Assembly (NCBI GenBank): GCA_036381835.1
Contig: DASVCA010000179.1
Coordinates: 1 to 20,906 of the forward strand
DNA from: DASULK01 sp036381835
GTDB taxonomy: Bacteria > Actinomycetota > Actinomycetes > Mycobacteriales > Micromonosporaceae
Length of the DNA: 20,906 nucleotides
Reading direction: 5' to 3'
Shown here: positions 13,640 to 20,610 of the stretch, in pieces
Layout of the letters: each line of letters opens with the position of its first letter
Position numbering within the stretch: position 1 is the first letter of the stretch
Notes under the pieces: model-generated
Seen by the model: only the letters and a program-made list of their open reading frames with translations
Told to the model about the DNA's origin: nothing
Databases searched by the model: none
Translations under genes and position numbers: made by a program

Positions 13640-14040
13640 GCCGCCGGGACCACCACGGTCCCCGTGGCAGTCACCGCGACGATCGGCGGATCCAGCACCT
13701 CGGCCGCCGACTCGCCCCGATCCGGTCGGCCCCGGCACACCACCCGGCACTCGAAGTCGACGGTGCGGCTGCGTGTCCCCACCCGGGTCACCGTCGCCGT
13801 CACCTCGAGCACGTCACCGGCGCGGATCGGCGCCCGGAACTGCACATCCGAGTACGAGGCGAACAGCCCCTCGTCGCCGTCGGCGCGGATGCACACCTCG
13901 GTCGCCACATCGCCGAACAGTCCCAACGCGTACGCGCCGTCGACCAGGTTCCCCGCGTAGTGGGCGTGCGAATACGGCACATACCGCCGGTGGGTGACGG
14001 TCAACCCCAGCCGCGGATCGTCGCCGCCCTGACCGCTCAT
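13636..14040 (-). CDS. kal: 3-aminobutyryl-CoA ammonia-lyase (hotdog fold)
   Basis: A 134-residue single hotdog-domain protein. Kal removes ammonia from L-3-aminobutyryl-CoA to give crotonyl-CoA in lysine fermentation. Seen: VPYSHAHYAGNLVDGAY (21-37) with the conserved H-A-H-Y and N-L-V-D-G residues at the start of the hotdog helix, LFGDVATE, and the ASYSDVQFRAPIRAGD strand region (61-76). Length fits Kal. The assignment rests on the hotdog fold plus the kamDE context; alone, the sequence could be called a thioesterase-like protein. ATG at 14040 overlaps the kamE stop (ATGA), and its own stop overlaps the MutL-like start. Confidence 0.82.
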   Translation of the reverse strand: MSGQGGDDPRLGLTVTHRRYVPYSHAHYAGNLVDGAYALGLFGDVATEVCIRADGDEGLFASYSDVQFRAPIRAGDVLEVTATVTRVGTRSRTVDFECRVVCRGRPDRGESAAEVLDPPIVAVTATGTVVVPAA

Positions 14041-14795
14041 GCCGCCTCCAACCTCTTCGTGATCAACGCGTGCACCAGATAGCTGGCGACCTCGCTCGGT
14101 TTCGTACCGCGACCGAAGATCCGGTCCACGCCCAGCTCGGCGGCCATCGTCTCGTCGAACCGGGGCCCGCCGACGACCAGCAGCGGCCGCCGGTCGGCCG
14201 CCATCGCCTCCCGGAACGCCGCCGACAGCTCCCGGGTGTTGTGCAGGTGCGCATCCCGCTGCGTGACCACCTGGGAGACCAGCACCGCGTCGGCCCGCTC
14301 CTTTCGCGCCGCCTCGACCAGCTCCGGGACGCTGACCTGCGCGCCCAGGTTGACCACCTTCATCTCCCGGTAGTACTCCAGGCCCTTCTCGCCCGCGATG
14401 CCCTTGACGTTGAGGATCGCGTCGATGCCGACGGTGTGCGCGTCGGTGCCGATGCACGCCCCCACCACCGACAGCTTGCGGCGCAGCCGCCGCTTGATGA
14501 GGGCGTTGACTTCCTTGGGCGACAGCAGCGGGTAGTCCCGCTCCACCACCTGCACGGCGGACAGATCCACCAGGTGGTTGACCCGGCCGTAGACGATGAA
14601 GAAGGTGTACCCGTCGCCGATCTGCTTGGCGTGCACCAGCATCGCCGGGTCGATACCCATCTTCCCGGCCAGTTGCAGGGCGGCCCCCTCGGCCCGCTTG
14701 TCGTGCGCGACCGGCAGGGTGAACGACAACTGCACCATGCCGTCGCCGGTGGTGTCCCCGTACGGCCGGACGATCTTCTTCTCCACCGCGGTCAC
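14037..14795 (-). CDS. kamE: Lysine 5,6-aminomutase beta subunit
   Basis: A 252-residue subunit that binds adenosylcobalamin and carries PLP; with KamD it moves the amino group of L-beta-lysine (or D-lysine) from C6 to C5. The N-terminal dimerisation domain (to about 100) includes VQLSFTLPVAHDKRAEGAAL and YTFFIVYGRVNHLVDLS. The Rossmann-type B12 domain has GTDAHTVG (116-123) with the cobalt-ligand His120, VSQVV (173-177) and VVGGPRF (207-213). K131 in NVKG lies 11 residues after that His, the same spacing as His133/Lys144 in the characterised enzyme, so it is the likely PLP lysine. GTG start at 14795 overlaps the kamD stop by 4 nt; the longer upstream frame lies within kamD. Confidence 0.95.
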   Translation of the reverse strand: MTAVEKKIVRPYGDTTGDGMVQLSFTLPVAHDKRAEGAALQLAGKMGIDPAMLVHAKQIGDGYTFFIVYGRVNHLVDLSAVQVVERDYPLLSPKEVNALIKRRLRRKLSVVGACIGTDAHTVGIDAILNVKGIAGEKGLEYYREMKVVNLGAQVSVPELVEAARKERADAVLVSQVVTQRDAHLHNTRELSAAFREAMAADRRPLLVVGGPRFDETMAAELGVDRIFGRGTKPSEVASYLVHALITKRLEAA

Positions 14796-16351
14796 CGCCC
14801 GGCCTCCAACAACTCGGTCGCCGGGTTGTAGTAGTCCGGTTCCTGCCGGGCCACCCCGTCGAGCCCCTTGCCCCGGTCCGGTGGACGTTTCATGATCCCG
14901 AACGTGCCTTCCGCGATGGCCTGCAGCAGACCCTGGTCGACGATCCGCTCCAACAACTCGACCGCCTCGGCCAGGACCCGGTGCGCCCGCTGCTGGATGA
15001 ACCCGCCCGGTGCCGGCACGAAATCCTCGTGCAGCCCACCGGCCGCGCCCAGCACGTACCGCACGTTCTGCAACGCGATGTCCCGGTCGGACAGCCACGG
15101 CGTCATCACCGCCTCGGTCATCATCCCGACCAGCAGAATGCCCTGCCCGGTCAGCGTCCCCGCCAGATTGAAGAAGCCGTCGAGCAGGTTGCCCCGGAAC
15201 ACGTCCCCGGTCATGTGCCGCGTCGGCGGCATCCACTTCAACGGCGCGTTCGGGAACAGCTCCCGGGCCAACAGCGCATGCGCCAGCTCCAAGCGGAACG
15301 ACTCCGGCACATCCGGGTCGATCTCGAACGCGTGCCCGAGCCCCAACTGCCAGTCCGCCAGCCCCGCCTCATGCGCGAAGAACTCGTTGAGCAGCTGCGA
15401 CACCGTCACCGTGGGCGCCTCGTCGACCGCGTCCGCCGTCGTCAGGTAGTTGTCCTCACCGGTGTTGATGATGATCCCCGCCCGGGCGTGGATCTGCCGG
15501 GAGAACCGCTGATCGACGAACGTCCGGATCGGGTTGATGTCGCGGAACAGGATGCCGTACATGGAGTCGTTGAGCATCATGTCCAGCCGTTCCAGGCCGG
15601 CCAGCGTCGCCATCTCCGGCATGCACAGACCCGAGGCGTAGTTGGTCAACCGGATGTAGCGGCCCAGCTCGCGGCTCGACTCGTCCAACGCCGCCCGCAT
15701 CAACCGGAAGTTCTCCTGCGTCGCGTACGTGCCCGCGTACCCCTCCCGGGTCGCCCCCTCCGGCACGTAGTCCAACAGCGACTGCCCTGTCGAACGGATC
15801 ACCGCGATGATGTCCGCCCCGGCGCGCGCCGCCGCCTGCGCCTGCGGGATGTCCTCGTAGATGTCTCCCGTCGCGACGATCAGATAGATCCACGGCCGCT
15901 GCCTCGGATCGCCGTAACGTTTGATCATCCGGTCCCGCTCGGCGCGACGGCGATCGATCTGCCGCAGTCCCGCGGCCACCGCCCGGCGGGCCGCCCGGCG
16001 GGCCGCCGTCGCCGCCTTTCCCGCCGGCACGGCGAACCGCACCGACCCCGCGGCCGCCTTCTGCGCCAGCAACGTCAGATCGCTGATGCCCTCGCGGGCC
16101 AACGCGTCGAACACCGGCGCCGCCACCCCGTGTCCGAGGCCGACATCCGCGACCACCGCGTCGACCAATCGGTTGACCCACGGGATCCCGTCCGGGTCGG
16201 CCCCGGTGATCCCCGCCAGCCGCAGCACCGCCCGCTCCACCGACACCGTCGTATGGGTACGGGCCAGATCCACCACCGGCTGACCGGCCCGGCGCGCCAA
16301 CTCCCGCGCCCGGGCCGCCAGCACCGGATCCAGCGCCAGCTTCCCGCTCAC
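14792..16351 (-). CDS. kamD: Lysine 5,6-aminomutase alpha subunit
   Basis: A 519-residue TIM-barrel subunit, full length for the family, that forms the active site with KamE. Recognisable stretches are IYLIVATGDIYEDIPQAQAA (about 154-173), DIIAVIRSTGQSLLDYVPEG, YATQENFRLMRAALDE, YASGLCMPEMA, NDSMYGILFRDIN and the C-terminal VPAPGGFIQQRAHR and NPATELLEAGR. An Arg-rich linker (about 113-145) is longer than I would expect. GTG start at 16351 overlaps the amidohydrolase stop (GTGA) by 4 nt and its stop overlaps the kamE start the same way, so KamD and KamE are made in coupled fashion, as expected for a heterotetramer. Confidence 0.96.
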   Translation of the reverse strand: MSGKLALDPVLAARARELARRAGQPVVDLARTHTTVSVERAVLRLAGITGADPDGIPWVNRLVDAVVADVGLGHGVAAPVFDALAREGISDLTLLAQKAAAGSVRFAVPAGKAATAARRAARRAVAAGLRQIDRRRAERDRMIKRYGDPRQRPWIYLIVATGDIYEDIPQAQAAARAGADIIAVIRSTGQSLLDYVPEGATREGYAGTYATQENFRLMRAALDESSRELGRYIRLTNYASGLCMPEMATLAGLERLDMMLNDSMYGILFRDINPIRTFVDQRFSRQIHARAGIIINTGEDNYLTTADAVDEAPTVTVSQLLNEFFAHEAGLADWQLGLGHAFEIDPDVPESFRLELAHALLARELFPNAPLKWMPPTRHMTGDVFRGNLLDGFFNLAGTLTGQGILLVGMMTEAVMTPWLSDRDIALQNVRYVLGAAGGLHEDFVPAPGGFIQQRAHRVLAEAVELLERIVDQGLLQAIAEGTFGIMKRPPDRGKGLDGVARQEPDYYNPATELLEAGR

Positions 16352-17916
16352 GACGCCATTCCTTCCTCGAAGATCACTTCACCGCGCAACACCGTCCGCC
16401 GGCACACCGGCAGCGGCGTCGGATCGTGCGGGCCGCCCTCGTGCCGGTCGTTCGACATCAGCACCGGAAGCCCGCCGGCCACACCGGCCGGCGTCGACCA
16501 GACCGCGAACGTCGCCGGCGCACCCGGAGCGAGCACCCCGTCCTCGTCCCGATGCACCGCATGCCAGCCGCCGCGGGTGTGCGCGGCGAACGCCGCCCGC
16601 ACCGTCAACCGCTGCATCGGGTTGAAATGCGCCGCGGCGGCCCGCACCGAACCCCACGGATCCAGCGGAGTGACCGGCGAGTCCGACCCGAACGCCAACG
16701 TCACCCCGACTCCGTGCATCGCGGCGAACGGGTTGGCCGCGAGCGCCCGCGCCACCCCCAGCCGCCGCGCGTACATCTGCTCGGCACCGCCCCACAGCCG
16801 GTCGAACGCCGGCTGCACGCTCGCCACCACCCCGAACTCGACGAACCCCGCGATCGACTTCTTGTTCACGATCTCGGCGTGCTCGACCCGATGCCGTCCG
16901 GCCCGCAGCCGTTCGACGCCGAGGACGCGGGCAGCCGCGGCGAACCCGGCCAACACGGTCTCGACGGCGCGGTCGCCGATCGCGTGGAACCCGCCCTGCA
17001 TGCCGTGCTCGGCGCAGTCCAACAGGTGGTCGCGTACCTGGTCGGCGGTCAGGTAGCCGAATCCGCAGCCGTCCCCGTCCAGGTACGGCTCGGACAGGTG
17101 GGCGGTACGCGCGCCCAACGCCCCGTCGACGAACAGGTCGCCGCCGGCGGCGAAGGCCCCCAACTGCCGGGCTTTCGCCGCGGCCGTGAGCTCGCCCCAG
17201 TAGCCGAAGACCTCCGGCAGGCCGTCACCGGACAACGCCAGCACGGCGGTGAAGTCGTCCTCGTCCGAGATGCCCGGGCCGCCGCACTCGTGCACCGCCG
17301 CGATGCCCAACGACGCCGCGTGTCGCAGCGCCGCCCGCTGCAGCGCCGCCCGCTGCACCGGGGTGATCGACCGGCGTGCGATCTCCCGTACCACGTGGTG
17401 CGCCTCGCGGCGCAGCCAACCCGACGGGTCGTACCCGGACGCCTGCCTCACCCGCGGTTCGGCGGCCAGCAGCGCCGCCGAGCACAGCGCCGAATGCATC
17501 GACGCCTGCGACAGGTAGACCGGCCGGCCGCCGGCCGCCCGATCCAGCTCCGCCGCGGTCGGCAACTGGCGCTGCGCCCACCCCGATTCGTCCCAGCCGT
17601 GCCCGAGCACCACCGCGTCCGGCGGGAGCCCGGCCGCGTGGGCCGCGACCGCGTCGAGCACCTCGCCCGCCCCCCGAGCCGCGGACAGGTCCAGCCCGGA
17701 CAGGGCGATCCCGGTGTCGGTGGTGTGCACGTGTGCGTCCACGAACGCGGGCGTGACCAGTGCGCCGTCCAGGTCCACGGTCCGATCCGCGCGGGGCGCG
17801 TCGGTGTCGGCGCCGACCCAGGCGATCCGCCCGTCGCGCACCAGCAACGCGGTGGCCTGCGGCTCGGCGGGGCAGTAGAGGCGGCCGCCGCGGTAGAGGG
17901 TTGAGGGGCTCGTCAT
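16348..17916 (-). CDS. YtcJ-type amidohydrolase (amidohydrolase 3 family)
   Basis: A 522-residue cytoplasmic metal-dependent hydrolase of the amidohydrolase superfamily. The metal-binding HVH is at 62-64 (FVDAHVHTTDTG), and FVDGALGARTAHL, GGFHAIGDRAVETVL, HRVEHAEIVNKK and LAFGSDSPVTPLDPWGSV follow in the order typical of YtcJ. No signal peptide. Substrate unknown; the family cleaves C-N bonds in amides, formyl groups or rings. It lies within the lysine aminomutase operon, 4 nt after the kdd stop and overlapping the kamD start by 4 nt, so it is produced with the pathway even though the classical pathway has no amidase step. It might act on an N-acylated or cyclic form of a diaminohexanoate. 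Start is the ATG at 17916. Confidence 0.88.
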   Translation of the reverse strand: MTSPSTLYRGGRLYCPAEPQATALLVRDGRIAWVGADTDAPRADRTVDLDGALVTPAFVDAHVHTTDTGIALSGLDLSAARGAGEVLDAVAAHAAGLPPDAVVLGHGWDESGWAQRQLPTAAELDRAAGGRPVYLSQASMHSALCSAALLAAEPRVRQASGYDPSGWLRREAHHVVREIARRSITPVQRAALQRAALRHAASLGIAAVHECGGPGISDEDDFTAVLALSGDGLPEVFGYWGELTAAAKARQLGAFAAGGDLFVDGALGARTAHLSEPYLDGDGCGFGYLTADQVRDHLLDCAEHGMQGGFHAIGDRAVETVLAGFAAAARVLGVERLRAGRHRVEHAEIVNKKSIAGFVEFGVVASVQPAFDRLWGGAEQMYARRLGVARALAANPFAAMHGVGVTLAFGSDSPVTPLDPWGSVRAAAAHFNPMQRLTVRAAFAAHTRGGWHAVHRDEDGVLAPGAPATFAVWSTPAGVAGGLPVLMSNDRHEGGPHDPTPLPVCRRTVLRGEVIFEEGMAS

Positions 17917-17920
17917 GTGT

Positions 17921-18964
17921 TCAGTCTGCCGCCAGCCGGGATTCGAACAACGCGCGGACCGCCGCCTGCTCGCGGATCAGCGACAGGGCGAAGTCGGCGT
18001 GCCCGGGCACGTAGCCGTTGCCGATCAGCATGGTGACGTCGGCGGCCAGGCCCTCGGCGCCCAGCGCGGCGGCGGAGAAACTGGTGGCCATCGAGAAGAA
18101 GACGACGGTGCCGCCGTCGGCGGTGGACAGGATCGCCCCGTGTTCGCAGCCGGGCACGTCGACGCAGACGACCGTCACGTCCGCCGGACCGCCGAGCGCC
18201 TCGGTGACGGCCGCCGACAGCGCCACCGGGTCGCGGGCGTCGGCCAACGCCACCCGGTCGGCCAGCCCGGTGGCCGTCAGCCGGTCACGTTCGGCTGCCA
18301 CGGGTACCACGCCGAGGGTGCGGCTCGCGCCGGCCCGCCGTGCCGCGGCCAGTGACAGGGATCCGCTCTTGCCCGCGCCGCCGATGACCGCCACCGTGGG
18401 GGTCCGCCCGTCGGTCAGGTAGCGGCGCACCACCCGGTCGGTCAACGCCGGGGCGCCGCAGACGTCGAGCACCGCGAGGGCCAGTTGGGCGTCGAGGTCG
18501 TCGGGCAGCACCGCAGCGATCGACCGGGCGAACAGGATCGCGTGTCCGTCGCATGGCACCTGCTCGCTGCGCCCGTCCCAGCGTCGCAGTCCGTCGGTGA
18601 CGGCCAGCGGGGTGAGGGTCAGCGAGACCAGGGTGGCCACCCGGTCGCCGGGGCGGAGCGGAAGCGGTGACGCCGGGCCCACCTCGTCGACCGTGCCGAT
18701 CAGCATGCCGCCCGAGCCGGTGACCGGGTTGTGCATCTTGCCGCGGGTGCCGATGATCTCCAGTACCTCGGCGCGGATCGCGTCGCCGTCCCCGCCGTGC
18801 TTGTCGAAAAGCTGCCGGAAGCTCGCCGCGTCGAGGTTGAGCCGTTCGACGCGGATGCGCACCTCGTCCACACCGATCCGCGGGCTGCTGTCCAGGCGCA
18901 GCGCGGCTTGGGGGAGTACGCCCGCGGGTTCGAGCACACGGTGCAGACCGACCGGCGACGTCAT
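17921..18964 (-). CDS. kdd: L-erythro-3,5-diaminohexanoate dehydrogenase
   Basis: A 347-residue NAD(P)-dependent dehydrogenase related to zinc-type alcohol dehydrogenases. Kdd oxidatively deaminates 3,5-diaminohexanoate at C3 to 3-keto-5-aminohexanoate. Seen: the Kdd-typical GTRGKMHNPVTGSGGMLIG (72-90), a domain start at 105-122 (RPGDRVATLVSLTLTPLA), nucleotide-binding VIGGAGKSGSLS (193-204), and IGNGYVPGHADFAL (314-327) near the C-terminus. ATG at 18964 with AAGGAGGG ahead; the frame is open further upstream, but this covers the promoter region. First gene of the operon, divergent from kamA. Its product is the substrate for KamA/KamDE's next step, which supports the call. Confidence 0.92.
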   Translation of the reverse strand: MTSPVGLHRVLEPAGVLPQAALRLDSSPRIGVDEVRIRVERLNLDAASFRQLFDKHGGDGDAIRAEVLEIIGTRGKMHNPVTGSGGMLIGTVDEVGPASPLPLRPGDRVATLVSLTLTPLAVTDGLRRWDGRSEQVPCDGHAILFARSIAAVLPDDLDAQLALAVLDVCGAPALTDRVVRRYLTDGRTPTVAVIGGAGKSGSLSLAAARRAGASRTLGVVPVAAERDRLTATGLADRVALADARDPVALSAAVTEALGGPADVTVVCVDVPGCEHGAILSTADGGTVVFFSMATSFSAAALGAEGLAADVTMLIGNGYVPGHADFALSLIREQAAVRALFESRLAAD

Positions 18965-19036
18965 CGAGCCCTCCTTGTCCGCATTTCGCGCCGCACCCGA
19001 GACGATCCCGGCGACTCCGGGTCGCGTTACGGGAAG

Positions 19037-19085
19037 ACTTTCGGCAGAATACTTTTTCAACGGGAACTTTTCCAATACCCTGCCG
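19037..19085. promoter_or_regulatory. Divergent kdd/kamA control region with dyad and repeats
   Basis: AT-richer part of the 178-bp region between the two starts. CGGCAG (19042-19047) and CTGCCG (19080-19085) form an outer inverted repeat, extended as CGGCAGAATACT against CGGCAGGGTATT. ACTTT recurs at 19037, 19051 and 19066, about 14-15 nt apart. It looks like an operator for a multimeric regulator; the Lrp/AsnC gene past kamA is a candidate to bind it. Confidence 0.4.
19046..19075 (-). promoter_or_regulatory. Candidate promoter of the kdd operon
   Basis: On the minus strand TTGGAA (19070-19075) is followed after 18 bp by TATTCT (19046-19051), four of six matches each to the housekeeping hexamers. 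The leader would be about 75 nt and ends with the strong kdd ribosome-binding site. The promoter lies inside the dyad described for this region. Confidence 0.4.
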
Positions 19086-19142
19086 CTGCAACAGGATATC
19101 GACCCGTGCTGCCACGTCAGTCGGGGAACACCAGGAGGAGCC

Positions 19143-20552
19143 GTGACCCAGACTGCACAGGTTGAGGCCGTGCCCCGCCCTCGCCACACCTCGCCGACCG
19201 CGCTCCCGGCCGGGGGGCAACCGTACGAGTACCGCCGCCGAACCCTGGTCGAGCCCGACTGGACCCGCTTCCCGGGGTGGCGCGACGTGACCCGGGAGCA
19301 GTGGGAGTCGGCGCAGTGGCAGCGCGCCAACTGCGTCAAGAACGTCAAGCAGCTGCGCGCCGTGCTGGGCGACCTGGTCGACGAACGCTTCTACGCCGAT
19401 CTCACCGAGGACCAGACGACCTCCGCCACCATGTCCATGCTGGTCCCACCGCAGATGCTCAACACCATGGTGCCGCAGGGCCCGGTGACCACCGACGCCT
19501 TCTACGCCGACCCGATCCGGCGCTACATGATCCCGGTCGCCTCGGACCGGCGCGACGACTGGCCGTCGCACCCGCACGCCAGCCGGGACTCGCTGCACGA
19601 GCACGACATGTGGGTCGCCGAGGGCCTGACCCACCGCTACCCAACCAAGGTCCTCGCCGAACTGCTCTCCACCTGTCCGCAGTACTGCGGACACTGCACC
19701 CGCATGGACCTGGTCGGCAACTCGACGCCGACGGTGCAGAAACTGAAGCTGACCCTCAAACCGGTCGACCGCTACGACGCCCACATCGAGTACCTGCGGA
19801 CCCATCCCGGCGTGCGCGACGTGGTCGTCTCCGGCGGCGACGTGGCCAACGTGCCGTGGCGGCATCTGGAGTCGTACCTGATGCGGCTGCTGGACATCGA
19901 GACGGTCCGCGACATCCGGTTGGCCAGCAAGGCGCTGATGGGGTTGCCGCAGCACTGGCTGCAGCCGGAGGTCGTGGAAGGGCTGGAACGGGTCGCCCGC
20001 ACGGCCGCGCGCCGCGGCGTCAACCTCGCCATCCACACCCACGTCAACCACGTCCAGTCGCTCACCCCGCTGGTCGCCCGGGCCGCGCAGACCGCGCTCG
20101 ACGTCGGCGTACGCGACGTGCGCAACCAAGGGGTGCTGATGCGCGGGGTCAACGCGACCGCCGGCGACCTGCTCGACCTCTGCTTCGCGCTGCAGGGCGA
20201 GGCCGGGATCCTGCCGTACTACTTCTACATGTGCGACATGATCCCCAACGCCGAGCACTGGCGGGTGCCCGTGTGGTACGCCCAGCAGTTGCAGCACGAC
20301 ATCATGGGCTACCTGCCCGGGTACGCCACCCCGCGGATCGTGTGCGACGTGCCGTTCGTCGGCAAGCGGTGGGTGCACATGGTGGCCGAGTACGACCGCG
20401 AGCGGGGCATCTCGTACTGGACCAAGAACTACCGCACCTCGCTGGAGTCGGACGACCCGCAGGCGTTGACCCGCCGCTACCCGTACTACGACCCGATCGA
20501 CACCCTGCCCGAGTCCGGGCAGCAGTGGTGGGCGCAGCACGCCGCTGAATGA
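19143..20552 (+). CDS. kamA: Lysine 2,3-aminomutase (radical SAM, PLP), divergent type
   Basis: A 469-residue enzyme converting L-lysine to L-beta-lysine with S-adenosylmethionine, a [4Fe-4S] cluster and PLP. The cluster motif is C178-x3-C182-x2-C185 (CPQYCGHCTR). Compared with the characterised clostridial enzyme, the residues that bind lysine and PLP are kept: R187 just after the cluster (carboxylate), D365 in YMCDM and D402 in VCDVP (terminal amino group), and K408 in FVGKRW (PLP). The glycine-rich stretch usually before that lysine is replaced by PFVG, and the RRR after the cluster is lost. The SAM-binding VVVSGGDVANVP is at 227-238. GTG start at 19143 with AGGAGG (19133-19138). It is divergent from kdd and is followed by a hairpin terminator. 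Confidence 0.93.
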   Translation: MTQTAQVEAVPRPRHTSPTALPAGGQPYEYRRRTLVEPDWTRFPGWRDVTREQWESAQWQRANCVKNVKQLRAVLGDLVDERFYADLTEDQTTSATMSMLVPPQMLNTMVPQGPVTTDAFYADPIRRYMIPVASDRRDDWPSHPHASRDSLHEHDMWVAEGLTHRYPTKVLAELLSTCPQYCGHCTRMDLVGNSTPTVQKLKLTLKPVDRYDAHIEYLRTHPGVRDVVVSGGDVANVPWRHLESYLMRLLDIETVRDIRLASKALMGLPQHWLQPEVVEGLERVARTAARRGVNLAIHTHVNHVQSLTPLVARAAQTALDVGVRDVRNQGVLMRGVNATAGDLLDLCFALQGEAGILPYYFYMCDMIPNAEHWRVPVWYAQQLQHDIMGYLPGYATPRIVCDVPFVGKRWVHMVAEYDRERGISYWTKNYRTSLESDDPQALTRRYPYYDPIDTLPESGQQWWAQHAAE

Positions 20553-20557
20553 TCGAG

Positions 20558-20597
20558 AACCAGAGGAGCGGGGCCGCACGGCCCCGCCCCTCTGGTT
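20558..20597. terminator. Two-way hairpin between kamA and the Lrp gene
   Basis: AACCAGAGGAGCGGGGCC (20558-20575) pairs with 20580-20597 around the loop GCAC, with a single A/C mismatch. It lies between convergent genes 58 bp apart and is followed by TGCTTGT on the plus strand and by TCTCGATCATT on the minus strand. It should end both transcripts. Confidence 0.75.
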
Positions 20598-20610
20598 GCT
20601 TGTGCGGCGG

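Noticed and set aside
12230..13960. Long plus-strand frame opposite the MutL-like and kal genes
   Set aside because: His/Gln/Arg-rich antisense shadow without any recognisable motif.
14981..17904. Very long plus-strand frames (up to about 690 codons) opposite kamD and the amidohydrolase
   Set aside because: Composition dominated by Arg, Pro, His and Gln; the minus strand encodes unmistakable enzymes.
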